Of a stretch of DNA of 64,000 nucleotides, positions 8,384 through 18,100 are shown in pieces. A program made the position numbers and the translations under genes. Within the stretch, counting starts at the first letter, position 1. Every line of letters starts with the position of its first letter. Under the pieces are notes generated by a model that worked only from the letters and a program-made list of their open reading frames with translations, was not told the origin of the DNA and searched no databases. This DNA comes from CAIJNA01 sp964516815 (GTDB lineage: Bacteria > Campylobacterota > Campylobacteria > Campylobacterales > Arcobacteraceae), in contig CAZEXK010000004.1 in the NCBI GenBank assembly GCA_964516815.1, forward strand, positions 19,588 to 83,587. The letters run 5' to 3'.

Positions 8384-8914
8384 ATGATAAAAAATGTTTT
8401 AAAAGTTTTAAGCTTAGTAGCGGTTGTTGGTTTATTCCAAGCATGCGCAAAGAATGATGCGACACCATGCAACTATGGTCATAACGTAAATGATGGAGTT
8501 TTAGAAAATAGTTACAACTTAGGTTGTAATGCTTCAAAAGCTGCATCAGCTGGATCAAATGATGCAGAAAATGCAATGAACAAATCAACTACTGCAAACT
8601 TTGATGTTGATAAAGCTGTACTTAAAGCTGACGACAAAAATAAAATTATTGCTTTTGCTGCTTACTTAAGTGAAAATGCTTCAGCTAAAATTGTAATTGA
8701 AGGTCACACAGATTCAAGAGCAAGTGAAAAATATAATGAAAGTTTAGCAGCTAGAAGAGCTATTGCAGTTAGAGATATGCTAATTGCAAAAGGTGTTAAA
8801 AATGATAGAATTAGAGTTGAATCTTATGGTGAAACACAACCAGTTATTGATAACTCAACAGAAGAAAATATGGCTCAAAATAGAAGAGCAGTAACTAAAT
8901 TAATTAGACACTAA
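8384..8914 (+). CDS. OmpA-family (Pal-like) lipoprotein
   Basis: A 176-aa lipoprotein predicted to anchor in the outer membrane and bind peptidoglycan. The signal peptide ends in the lipobox LFQAC with C21 as the lipidated residue. After an alanine- and asparagine-rich linker of about 45 residues, the OmpA/MotB domain covers roughly 65-174. It contains VIEGHTDSRASEKYN and the NRRAV element near the C-terminus that contacts meso-diaminopimelate. Pal of the Tol-Pal system has this layout, but no tol genes are adjacent, so the exact family member is uncertain. A hairpin follows at 8924-8951. Confidence 0.85.
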   Translation: MIKNVLKVLSLVAVVGLFQACAKNDATPCNYGHNVNDGVLENSYNLGCNASKAASAGSNDAENAMNKSTTANFDVDKAVLKADDKNKIIAFAAYLSENASAKIVIEGHTDSRASEKYNESLAARRAIAVRDMLIAKGVKNDRIRVESYGETQPVIDNSTEENMAQNRRAVTKLIRH

Positions 8915-8923
8915 ATTCTATAA

Positions 8924-8951
8924 ATAACAAAAAGATTTTTCTTTTTGTTAT
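8924..8951. terminator. AT-rich hairpin after the OmpA-like lipoprotein gene
   Basis: A perfect 11-bp stem (ATAACAAAAAG pairing with CTTTTTGTTAT) with a six-base loop of A and T lies 10 nt after the stop codon. There is no clear T-tract beyond it, so termination is probable but the hairpin may instead stabilise the 3' end. Confidence 0.5.
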
Positions 8952-9089
8952 GCCTTATTAAATTAATAAATTTATTTAATAAAAACACTACACAAACTCA
9001 ATTTATAAACATTACACATAAGCACAATTTATTAGCTCTTAACTAATATTTGGATAATATACAATTATATTAAACAATAGGATTATGCA

Positions 9090-10883
9090 TTGCAAGAACT
9101 AATAAGAAACTTTTCAATAATAGCTCACATAGACCATGGCAAAAGTACACTAGCAGATAGAATAATACAAGAATGTGGTTCTATAAGCAATAGAGAGATG
9201 TCTGCTCAGGTTATGGATACAATGGATATTGAAAAAGAAAGAGGAATCACAATAAAAGCACAATCTGTTAGACTAAAATATACTAAAGATGATATTGAAT
9301 ATGTATTAAATCTTATAGATACTCCTGGGCATGTTGATTTTTCTTATGAAGTATCAAGATCATTAGCTTCATCCGAAGGTGCATTACTTATAGTTGATGC
9401 TACTCAAGGTGTTGAAGCTCAAACTATTGCAAATGTATACATAGCAATGGAAAATGACCTAACACTTCTTCCTGTAGTAAATAAGATTGATTTACCATCT
9501 TCTGATCCTATGAGAGTGTTAGAAGAAACAGAAGATGCAATTGGACTTGATTGTACACTTCATAATTTAATTTCTGCTAAAACTGGTCTTGGAGTTAAAG
9601 ATTTAATTGATTCAATTGTTGATAATATTCCTTGTCCTAGTGGAGATAAAAATGCTTCTACTAAGGCTTTAATTTATGATTCATGGTTTGATAATTATTT
9701 AGGTGCATTGGCTCTTGTAAGAATTTATGATGGTTCAATTAAAAAAGGTCAAGTATTAAGAATGATGAATACTAAAGTTGAACATAAAGTTTTAGATTTA
9801 ATGTATCCACATCCTTTAAAAAAGGAAAAAACAAATGAGTTACAAGCAGGTGAAATTGGAATAGTAATTTTAGGTCTAAAAACTACTGATGGAATTGAAG
9901 TAGGGGATACAATAACTGATGTTAAAAACCCAACAAAAGATGTAATCGATGGTTTTGAACCAGCAAAACCTTTTGTATTCGCAGGTATTTATCCAATAGA
10001 TACAGATAGATTTGAAGATTTAAGAGATTCTTTAGAGAAGTTAAGATTAAACGATTCTTCATTATCATTTGAACCTGAAAGTTCTATGGCTTTAGGAAGT
10101 GGTTTTAGAACCGGTTTTTTAGGTATGCTTCATATGGAAGTAATAAAAGAAAGACTTGAAAGAGAGTTTAATCTTGATTTGATTGCTACTGCTCCAACTG
10201 TAGTATATAAAGTGCTTAAAACAAATGGAGATGAAATAACAATTGAAAATCCATTTGATTTGCCAATGCCAAATCACATAGATACAATTTTTGAACCATA
10301 CGTAAAAGCTACTATTTTATGTCCTGATGAATATTTGGGAAATGTTATAAAGCTTTTAAATGATAAACGAGGTATGCAAATTAAAATGGATTATATTAAT
10401 CCTACAAGAGTTTTACTTGAATATGATATTCCAATGAATGAAATTGTAATGGATTTTTATGATAAATTAAAATCAACAACTAAGGGTTATGCTTCTTTTG
10501 ATTATGATATTATTGGATTTAGAGCAGGGGATTTGAAAAAGCTAGATATACTTGTAGCAGGTGAAGCTGTTGATGCTTTAAGTATAATTGTACCTCATGA
10601 TAAAGCATTAAGTAGGGGTAGAATTTTCGTTAAGCAATTAAAAGAGTTAATACCTAGACAATTATTTGAAGTAGCAATTCAAGCTAGTATTGGAAAAGAT
10701 ATAATTGCGAGAGAAACTGTAAAATCAACAGGTAAAAATGTTACTGCAAAGTGTTATGGAGGGGATATCTCTCGTAAGAAAAAACTTTTAGAAAAACAAA
10801 AAGCTGGTAAAAAAAGAATGAAAGCTATAGGAAAAGTTTCTATACCTCAAGAAGCATTTATGTCTGTATTGAAATTAGACTAA
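9090..10883 (+). CDS. lepA: Elongation factor 4 (ribosomal back-translocase)
   Basis: LepA is a translational GTPase that acts on stalled ribosomes. G motifs are visible: AHIDHGKST near residue 12, DTPGHVDFSYE near residue 77 and NKIDLP near residue 130. The LepA-specific C-terminus, including SRKKKLLEKQKAGKKRMK, is complete. Length is 597 aa, normal for the family. The start is TTG, with AGGA 8 nt upstream; the nearby ATG at 9085 is out of frame. A bidirectional terminator hairpin at 10892-10918 separates it from the convergent gene. Confidence 0.97.
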   Translation: MQELIRNFSIIAHIDHGKSTLADRIIQECGSISNREMSAQVMDTMDIEKERGITIKAQSVRLKYTKDDIEYVLNLIDTPGHVDFSYEVSRSLASSEGALLIVDATQGVEAQTIANVYIAMENDLTLLPVVNKIDLPSSDPMRVLEETEDAIGLDCTLHNLISAKTGLGVKDLIDSIVDNIPCPSGDKNASTKALIYDSWFDNYLGALALVRIYDGSIKKGQVLRMMNTKVEHKVLDLMYPHPLKKEKTNELQAGEIGIVILGLKTTDGIEVGDTITDVKNPTKDVIDGFEPAKPFVFAGIYPIDTDRFEDLRDSLEKLRLNDSSLSFEPESSMALGSGFRTGFLGMLHMEVIKERLEREFNLDLIATAPTVVYKVLKTNGDEITIENPFDLPMPNHIDTIFEPYVKATILCPDEYLGNVIKLLNDKRGMQIKMDYINPTRVLLEYDIPMNEIVMDFYDKLKSTTKGYASFDYDIIGFRAGDLKKLDILVAGEAVDALSIIVPHDKALSRGRIFVKQLKELIPRQLFEVAIQASIGKDIIARETVKSTGKNVTAKCYGGDISRKKKLLEKQKAGKKRMKAIGKVSIPQEAFMSVLKLD

Positions 10884-10891
10884 TATAATTA

Positions 10892-10918
10892 AAAATAAAA
10901 GAAAAATTCTTTTATTTT
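10892..10918. terminator. Bidirectional terminator between lepA and the convergent cysteine-rich gene
   Basis: A perfect 12-bp stem (AAAATAAAAGAA with TTCTTTTATTTT) closes on a three-base loop. It reads as A-rich stem plus T-run on both strands, which suits two converging genes. Confidence 0.6.
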
Positions 10919-10924
10919 ACTAAA

Positions 10925-10946
10925 ACATTGTTCTTATGAACAATGT
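10925..10946 (-). terminator. Hairpin carrying the stop codon of the cysteine-rich gene
   Basis: A perfect 9-bp stem (ACATTGTTC with GAACAATGT) and a four-base loop. On the minus strand the TAA stop of the 81-aa gene lies in the loop and the stem is followed by TTTTA, so it can act as that gene's terminator. The last codons are part of the stem. Confidence 0.45.
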
Positions 10947-11179
10947 CCACCACCACAACATCCAGAATCATTTTGAGTTTTCATACTCATATCGATTAAA
11001 ATATTGCCACCTTCTTCTCTAGCTTGAAACTCATGTTTATTACAAAACTTTGTATTCATATGCTCTACCATAGTGCTTGCTTCCATTAATGCGTCATCTT
11101 TTGATTGAAAACTTTTATTATTATCAAATGAACTTCTTTTAAAACATCCACATTCTCTTTGTACTATAATTGTACTCAT
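10934..11179 (-). CDS. Small cysteine-rich protein, candidate metal binder
   Basis: An 81-aa cytoplasmic protein that I do not recognise as a named family. It has C10 and C12 in RECGCFKR, C46 in FCNKHE next to a histidine, and a tail with C74, C75 and C80 in SGCCGGGHCS. The glycine-, cysteine- and histidine-rich tail suggests zinc or other soft-metal binding; this is inference from composition. A methionine-rich stretch (DMSMK) precedes the tail. It has a standard AGGAG ribosome-binding site and no operon partner. Confidence 0.65.
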   Translation of the reverse strand: MSTIIVQRECGCFKRSSFDNNKSFQSKDDALMEASTMVEHMNTKFCNKHEFQAREEGGNILIDMSMKTQNDSGCCGGGHCS

Positions 11180-11241
11180 ATATATCTCCTAATTTTTATT
11201 TGTTTGAAAATATATCACATTGTTATTAATATAAGATTAGT

Positions 11242-11247
11242 TAAAAT
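11242..11247 (+). promoter_or_regulatory. -10 box placed 5 nt before the comF-like ATG
   Basis: TAAAAT is followed by ATCTA and then the ATG. Transcription would start within a base or two of the initiation codon, and no ribosome-binding site is present. The geometry is the same as at ligA (47572-47577). Confidence 0.4.
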
Positions 11248-11252
11248 ATCTA

Positions 11253-11825
11253 ATGCGATGTATTATATGTGAAAAAATATCTTTTAATATTATTTGTAAA
11301 ATATGTCAAAATAATTTTTTAAAAGCGGATATGCATAAAAGAGAAATTCAAAAAGATTTTTTTGTTTATAGTTTTTATAATTATGATGAAATAAAAGAGA
11401 TGCTAAATTCCAAGTATGATTTTTATGGAGATAGAGTATTTAATGTTCTAGCTAAACTATCATTTAAAAAATTTGTTAATAACTTTTATTTTAAATATAA
11501 AATTTATGTAATACCAATAGATGATCATACCAGACATGGTTTTTCGCATAGTGCTTTGTTAGCAAAGCACTTGAAAAGTAGTAATATACAAGTACAGTAC
11601 AATACTCTAAAAGCTCAAAATCATGTAAAGTATGCTGGAAAAACATTAGCATTTAGAAAAAAATCAAAAAGAAATTTTATTTATACCGGGGATGAAAAAT
11701 TAAAAATAATTTTAGTAGATGATATTGTTACAAGTGCTACAACCATACTTGAAGCTAAAAAAATATTAGAAGATAACAGTTGTGAAGTTTTGTTTGCTTT
11801 AACTTTAAGTGATGCAAAAATATGA
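11253..11825 (+). CDS. ComF-family phosphoribosyltransferase-fold protein
   Basis: A 190-aa ComFC/CtsW-type protein; relatives are needed for uptake of transforming DNA in competent bacteria. The N-terminus has a short zinc-finger-like cluster, C3-x2-C6 and C15-x2-C18. The C-terminus has the PRPP-binding motif IILVDDIVTSATT near residue 152. The first cysteine pair is only three codons from the start, so the ATG at 11253 must be right. No ribosome-binding site precedes it, and a -10-like TAAAAT ends 5 nt before it, which predicts a leaderless mRNA. hisH follows 30 nt downstream. Confidence 0.85.
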   Translation: MRCIICEKISFNIICKICQNNFLKADMHKREIQKDFFVYSFYNYDEIKEMLNSKYDFYGDRVFNVLAKLSFKKFVNNFYFKYKIYVIPIDDHTRHGFSHSALLAKHLKSSNIQVQYNTLKAQNHVKYAGKTLAFRKKSKRNFIYTGDEKLKIILVDDIVTSATTILEAKKILEDNSCEVLFALTLSDAKI

Positions 11826-11855
11826 TAAAATCGTAATTATATATAAGGAATAATA

Positions 11856-12464
11856 TTGATAGCAATTGTAGATTATAATATTGGTAACCTAGCTAGTGTT
11901 CACAATGCTTGTAAGTTAATTGGTTACGAAGCTCATATTGTAAAGAACCCATCTGAACTAATTAATTATGATAAAATAATACTTCCAGGAGTTGGTGCTT
12001 TTGAAGATGCTATGAATTCTTTAAAAACTACAGGAATGTACGATGCTGTTAATTTATTTGCAAAGACAAATAAGCCAATTTTGGGAATATGTCTAGGTAT
12101 GCAACTTTTATTTGATAATAGTGAAGAATTTGGAAATAACAAAGGCTTAGGTTTAATTTCTGGAAAAGTTATAGCTTTTGATAAAAGCAAAATGAATATG
12201 AGTGAGCAAAAAATTCCTCATGTTGGATGGAACAAGGCTTTAAATAATTCCTCAAAATTGTTTGAAGGATTGAAAGATCCTTATTTATACTTTGTGCATT
12301 CTTTTCATGTAGTTTGCGATAATAAATATGTTTTAGCTAGTACTAATTATGGATATGACTTTGTAAGCGTTGTTAAAAAAGACAATATCTACGGTATACA
12401 AGCGCATCCTGAAAAATCACACGATGATGGTATAAAACTACTTAAAAACTTTTTGGAATTATAG
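11856..12464 (+). CDS. hisH: Imidazole glycerol phosphate synthase, glutaminase subunit
   Basis: HisH frees ammonia from glutamine and passes it to HisF in histidine synthesis. The class I amidotransferase nucleophile is C79 in GICLGMQLL, and the His-Glu pair lies in QAHPEKSH near residues 186-188. The PGVG oxyanion element is near residue 44. At 202 aa it has the usual length. It starts at TTG with AAGGA 6 nt upstream. hisA lies one gene further on, but hisF is not in this window. Confidence 0.95.
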   Translation: MIAIVDYNIGNLASVHNACKLIGYEAHIVKNPSELINYDKIILPGVGAFEDAMNSLKTTGMYDAVNLFAKTNKPILGICLGMQLLFDNSEEFGNNKGLGLISGKVIAFDKSKMNMSEQKIPHVGWNKALNNSSKLFEGLKDPYLYFVHSFHVVCDNKYVLASTNYGYDFVSVVKKDNIYGIQAHPEKSHDDGIKLLKNFLEL

Positions 12465-12466
12465 CT

Positions 12467-13120
12467 TTGAGTGTTAATTTATGTTCAATTGCTATAGGAG
12501 AGAAAAAAGTTTATACTAAGAATGATAGCTTTTTTTATAGTTCTTATAAAAAAGATATTTTTTCTTCTAAAATTGAAGTATGTGAAAATGGTATTTTAGG
12601 TGATACTCAAAGTGATAGAAAATTTCACGGTGGTAATGATAAAGCTATTCATATAGCTTGTAATAGGCATTTTGCTATATTTGAGAATATGTACAATATG
12701 AAAGCAGATAAATTATCTTTTGGATGTAATATATTAGTGGACGAATTAGATGAAAGTGACGTTTATATTGGGGATATTTATTCAATAGGTAAAATACAAA
12801 TAGAGGTTTCTCAACCACGACAAGCTTGTTGGAAAATAGCTGCAATATTTGACAAACATATTAGTAGGTATATTTTAAAAAATCAAGCTACAGGTTGGTA
12901 TGTAAGAGTTTTAAATGATGGTATTATTAATATTGAAGACAAAATGATTTTAAAAAAAAGAGTAAGTAATATTAGTATAAAATACTTAACAAAATATTTG
13001 TTTTCACCACCAAATGAAAAAGAATTGATATCAGAAATATTAAATACAAAAGCATTATCACAATCGTATAAAGATGATTTACTTAAGTCATGCGAAAAAA
13101 ATAATAATAGGAAAAAATAA
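12467..13120 (+). CDS. MOSC-domain protein (YiiM-like)
   Basis: A 217-aa MOSC protein; this fold carries sulfur or binds molybdenum cofactor, and YiiM relatives act in reduction of N-hydroxylated compounds. The conserved core is visible: GILGDTQSDRKFHGGNDKAIH near residue 42 and the conserved cysteine in QPRQACWKI near residue 120. A C-terminal tail of about 50 residues follows, as in YiiM. It starts at TTG two bases after the hisH stop and its stop overlaps the hisA start by one base (TAATG), so it is embedded in a his operon although no histidine role is known. Confidence 0.85.
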   Translation: MSVNLCSIAIGEKKVYTKNDSFFYSSYKKDIFSSKIEVCENGILGDTQSDRKFHGGNDKAIHIACNRHFAIFENMYNMKADKLSFGCNILVDELDESDVYIGDIYSIGKIQIEVSQPRQACWKIAAIFDKHISRYILKNQATGWYVRVLNDGIINIEDKMILKKRVSNISIKYLTKYLFSPPNEKELISEILNTKALSQSYKDDLLKSCEKNNNRKK

Positions 13121-13830
13121 TGGACATACTTCCAGCAATAGATTTAAAAGATGGAAAAGCAGTAAGACTTAGTAAAGGTCTTATGCAAAGTGCTAAAATA
13201 TACTCAGATGAACCTTGGATGGTTGCAAAAAGATTTGAAGAACTTGGTTCAAAATGGTTGCATATTGTAGATTTAAATGGTGCTTTTGCTGGTGAACCAG
13301 CAAATTTAGAACAAATCAAAAAAATAAGAGAAAATTGTAACTTGAAAATTGAACTTGGTGGTGGAATCAGAGATGAAAAAACTATTAAAATGTATGTTGA
13401 ACTTGGTGTTAATAGATTGATTTTAGGTTCAATTGCTGTTAAAAACCCACAATTTGTTAAAGATATGGCATCAAAATATCCAATTGCTGTGGGAATTGAT
13501 GCTATAAATGGGATGGTTGCCGTTGAAGGATGGGCTGAAGTTTCAAGTATGAAAGCTAGTCATTTAGCAAAAGAGTTTGCAAATGCAGGAGTTCAAGCTA
13601 TTATATGTACTGATATTTCAAAAGATGGAATGTTATGTGGAGTAAATGTAAAATGGACAGAAGAAATTGCAATTGCAAGTGGAATTGATACTATTGCATC
13701 TGGTGGAGTTAAAGACATAAATGATATTATATCTTGTCAAGATAATGGAAATATTGCTGGAGTTATAGTTGGTAAAGCATTTTATGAAGGTAGCCTTGAC
13801 TTAGAAGAAGGGTTTAAAGCTTTAAAATAA
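13120..13830 (+). CDS. hisA: ProFAR isomerase of histidine synthesis
   Basis: HisA isomerises ProFAR to PRFAR, the substrate of the HisH-HisF synthase. The (beta-alpha)8 barrel is complete at 236 aa, with the catalytic aspartate in AIDLKDGKAVRL near residue 8 and a second one in CTDISKDGM near residue 165. The phosphate-binding GGG and SGG loops are both present. Its ATG overlaps the stop of the MOSC gene (TAATG). The LolC/E-like permease begins 11 nt after its stop, so the transcript probably continues. Confidence 0.95.
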   Translation: MDILPAIDLKDGKAVRLSKGLMQSAKIYSDEPWMVAKRFEELGSKWLHIVDLNGAFAGEPANLEQIKKIRENCNLKIELGGGIRDEKTIKMYVELGVNRLILGSIAVKNPQFVKDMASKYPIAVGIDAINGMVAVEGWAEVSSMKASHLAKEFANAGVQAIICTDISKDGMLCGVNVKWTEEIAIASGIDTIASGGVKDINDIISCQDNGNIAGVIVGKAFYEGSLDLEEGFKALK

Positions 13831-13841
13831 GCTAATCAAAT

Positions 13842-15050
13842 ATGAATAAAAAACTTGTAAACTTTATAGTAAAAAAATATCTAAAATTTGATAAAAAAAA
13901 TCCATTTATATCTATAACTGCAGTACTTGCATTTGTGGGTGTTGCAATTGGTGTTATGGTATTAATTGTTGCTATGTCAATTATGAATGGTACAGCCAAA
14001 GAATTTGAAAATAAATTATTTACTATGAATTATCCATTGAGTATTTATCCTACGCAAGAGGCCAGTGTTAATAAAAATTTATTACAAAAACTTGAAGAAG
14101 AGTTTCCAAAATTATTATTTTCACCATATTTAAAATCGCAAGTTATGCTACAAAGTGGGCAATCTATGAGTGGTGGTTTAGTATTTGGTGTAAATAGTTC
14201 CAAAGAAGCTAAAATAAATAAAATTTATAAAAAATCATTAGAAGGTATAAGAAAACTAAATAAATACGACTTAATAGTTGGAAGTGGTATTAAAAATGAT
14301 ATGGTGTTATTTAATGATCAAAAAGTTACTTTATATTTTACATCTTTAAATCCAAATGGATTTTCATTAATGCCTAAATTAAAACGATTTGTATATGCAT
14401 CAAATTTTACGTCTGGATTATCATCTTATGATAGTGCTTATATGTACACAAGTATTGAAGCTATGCAAACTGTACTTAAAAAAGATAAAAATACTTATGA
14501 CGGAATACATATATTTTCATCTAATGCTATGGAAGATATTAAAAAAATTAAAATATTTTTAATAAATTACGATGTTGGTGTTATAGGATGGTGGCAACAA
14601 AATGGAAACTTTTTTGCAGCAATGAAATTAGAAAAGCAAGCTTTATTTATTGTATTAATGTTAATAATTTTAGTTGCTTCTCTTAATATAATATCATCAC
14701 TACTAATGACAGTTATGAGTAGAAGAAAAGAAATAGCTTTATTGCTATCTATGGGTACATCAAATAAAGAAATAAAACAAATATTTTTGAAACTTGGAAT
14801 TGTTATTGGTTTTGGAGGAATAGTATTAGGAGTAGCTTTAGGTTTTTTAGGATTATATATTCTTGAAAATTTTGACATTATATCTTTGCCTGCAGATGTT
14901 TATGCTACATCAAAATTGCCATTGTTATTAAATAATATTGATTTATTTTTTATTCTTAGTGGTTCAGTAATTATAGTTTTATTATCATCTTATTATCCAG
15001 CGCATAAAGCAACAAAAATAGATGTTTTAGATGTATTAAGAAATGAGTAA
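13842..15050 (+). CDS. LolC/LolE-type lipoprotein-releasing ABC transporter permease
   Basis: A 402-aa inner-membrane protein with one membrane helix near residue 30, a long periplasmic domain (about 50-270) and three helices at the C-terminus in FtsX/MacB-like arrangement. This is the layout of LolC/LolE, which extract lipoproteins from the inner membrane for outer-membrane delivery. Campylobacterota usually carry a single such permease. No LolD ATPase gene is adjacent. The motif around SRRKEIALLLSMGTS is typical of the family. The name is a family-level call. Confidence 0.8.
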   Translation: MNKKLVNFIVKKYLKFDKKNPFISITAVLAFVGVAIGVMVLIVAMSIMNGTAKEFENKLFTMNYPLSIYPTQEASVNKNLLQKLEEEFPKLLFSPYLKSQVMLQSGQSMSGGLVFGVNSSKEAKINKIYKKSLEGIRKLNKYDLIVGSGIKNDMVLFNDQKVTLYFTSLNPNGFSLMPKLKRFVYASNFTSGLSSYDSAYMYTSIEAMQTVLKKDKNTYDGIHIFSSNAMEDIKKIKIFLINYDVGVIGWWQQNGNFFAAMKLEKQALFIVLMLIILVASLNIISSLLMTVMSRRKEIALLLSMGTSNKEIKQIFLKLGIVIGFGGIVLGVALGFLGLYILENFDIISLPADVYATSKLPLLLNNIDLFFILSGSVIIVLLSSYYPAHKATKIDVLDVLRNE

Positions 15051-15131
15051 TACTAATATCCTTTATATACATTTTTAAGCATTTTTTGCCTATAATAATA
15101 AAATTTTTTATAATATTTTTAAGGAAAATAA

Positions 15132-18100
15132 ATGGGAAAAAGAGAAGATATTAAAACTATATTACTTATTGGTTCTGGACCTATAATCATAGGTCAAGCT
15201 TGTGAATTCGATTATTCTGGTACTCAAGCAACTAAAACTTTAAAAGAATTAGGCTATAAAGTAATTCTAATTAATTCTAATCCTGCAACTATTATGACGG
15301 ACCCTGAGTTTGCACATAAAACTTATATCGAACCAATAACAGAAGAGATGATTTCTAAGATTATTAAGATAGAAAACGTAGATGCAATTTTGCCAACAAT
15401 GGGTGGACAAACTGCATTAAATGTTGCAACATCTATGTATGATAAGGGTATGCTTGAAGGTATAAAATTTTTAGGTGCAAAACCTGAAGCAATTAAAAAA
15501 GGTGAAGATAGACTTTTATTTAAAAAATCAATGATAAAAATTGGTATGGATTTACCAAAATCTCACTATGCATACAATATACAAGAAGCTATGACAGCTC
15601 AAGAAGATATTGGTTTTCCTATTATAATTAGAGCATCATTTACACTTGCAGGTGGTGGCTCTGGAGTTGCTTATAATATTGAAGAATATAAACAATTAGC
15701 TCAAGCTGGAATCGATGCTTCACCTATTAGTGAAATATTAGTAGAAGAATCTTTACTTGGCTGGAAAGAATATGAGATGGAAGTTATAAGAGACAATAAA
15801 GATAATTGTATTATTGTTTGTTCTATTGAAAATCTTGACCCTATGGGTGTTCATACTGGTGATAGTATCACGATTGCTCCTGCACTTACTTTAAGCGACA
15901 AGGAATATCAAAATATGAGGAATGCATCATTTGATATTTTAAGAGAAATTGGAGTTGATACTGGTGGTTCTAACGTACAGTTTTCAATCGATCCTAAAAC
16001 AGGAAGGATGATTGTAATTGAAATGAATCCTAGAGTATCAAGGTCATCTGCACTAGCTTCAAAGGCTACAGGTTATCCAATAGCAAAAGTAGCAACCTTA
16101 CTTGCTGTTGGTTTTACTTTAGATGAAATTAAAAATGATATTACAGGAACAACTGCATCATTTGAACCAGTAATTGACTATGTTGTTACTAAAATACCTA
16201 GATTTACTTTTGAAAAATTTCCAAAAGCAAACTCAACACTTTCTACAGGAATGAAAAGTGTTGGTGAAGTTATGGCAATAGGTAGAACTTTTAAAGAGTC
16301 TATGCAAAAAGCACTTTGTTCATTAGAAACTGGACTTATTGGTTTTGATAGCATTAGTGAAAATATTAGTTTAATTAAAAAAGAAATAATAAGACCAAAT
16401 GAAAATAGAATATTATTCTTAATGGATGGATATAGAATGGGCTTGAGTAATGAAGAATTATTTGATTTATGTTCTATTGATCCTTGGTATTTATCTCAAT
16501 TTAGAGAAATATACAATTTTGAAAACGAAATAAAAGAAAAATCTTACGATATTTTAAATGAAAAAGACCTTTTAAGAAAAGCCAAAACATTTGGTTTTAG
16601 TGATGCAATGATAGCACAACTTATAAATGTAACAGAAGATGATGTTTATAATGCAAGGAATGCACTTGACATTAAGTTTGAATATAATGAAGTAGATACA
16701 TGTTCTGCTGAATTTAAAGCTTTAACACCATATCTTTATTCAAGTACAAATATTTCTATCTTACCTGAGGAAAAAGCAATACAAAATGATGAAAAAAAAG
16801 TATTGATTATAGGTGGAGGACCAAATAGAATTGGACAAGGAATAGAGTTTGACTATTGTTGTTGTCATGCGAGTTTTGCACTAAATGAAATTGGAATAAG
16901 AACTATAATGTATAATTGTAATCCAGAAACTGTAAGTACAGATTACGATACTTCTGATGTATTGTATTTTGAACCTATTGACTTTGAACATGTAAGAGAA
17001 GTAATTAAAAAAGAAAACCCAGATGGAATTATAGTTCATTTTGGAGGACAAACACCATTAAAACTTGCGAATGCCATTAGCGATATTGGTGGAAATATTA
17101 TTGGAACAAGTGCCAAGGTTATTGATTTAGCGGAAGATAGAGAGAAGTTCTCTACTTTTGTACAAGAAGCTGGATTATTGCAACCTGAAAATGGAACAGC
17201 TGTTACTATACAAGAAGCTATTATAATTGCAAATAGGATTTCTTATCCAGTACTTGTAAGACCATCTTTCGTTCTTGGTGGAAGAGGTATGAAAATAGTT
17301 TATTGTGAAGATGAACTTAAAAGCTATATGGATGAAGCTGTTTTAGTTTCTAATGATGCACCTGTACTTGTAGATAAATTTTTAGATAGAGCAATTGAGC
17401 TTGATGTTGATTGTATAACTGATGGAAAAGAAGTTTATATAGGTGGTATTATGCAACATATAGAAGAAGCAGGAATACATTCAGGAGATAGTGCTTGTTC
17501 TTTACCTCCTATATCTTTAAGTGAAGATATATTAAAAGAAGTAGAAGAAAAAACTAAAGCGATGGCATTGTCTTTGGGTGTAATTGGTTTGATGAATACC
17601 CAATACGCTATTCATCAAAATAAAATATATTTAATTGAAGTTAATCCTAGAGCTTCAAGAACTGTACCATTTGTTAGTAAGGCTACAGGAATACCATTGG
17701 CAAAAGTTGCCACTAGAGTTATGTGGGGTGATTCGTTAAAAGATTCTTTGGCAGCATATGATAATAGTGAAATTGTTTATGAAGAAAATGGAGTTTTAAA
17801 ACCAAAATTAAAAAATCATGTTGCAGTAAAAGAAGCAGTTTTTCCATTTAATAAACTAGGCGGTGCTGATTTGATTTTGGGTCCTGAAATGAAATCAACA
17901 GGTGAAGTTATGGGTATTGCTTCAAATTTTGGAATAGCATTTAATAAAGCACAAGAAGCAGCTAAAAACTATCTTCCAACAAATGGAGGCAATGTATTTG
18001 TGTCTTTAGCTAATTTGGATAAAGAGTTTGCATGTAAAATTGCATCATCTTTAATTGAACTAAACTATAATATTTTAGCAACCACTGGTACATTTAAAAT

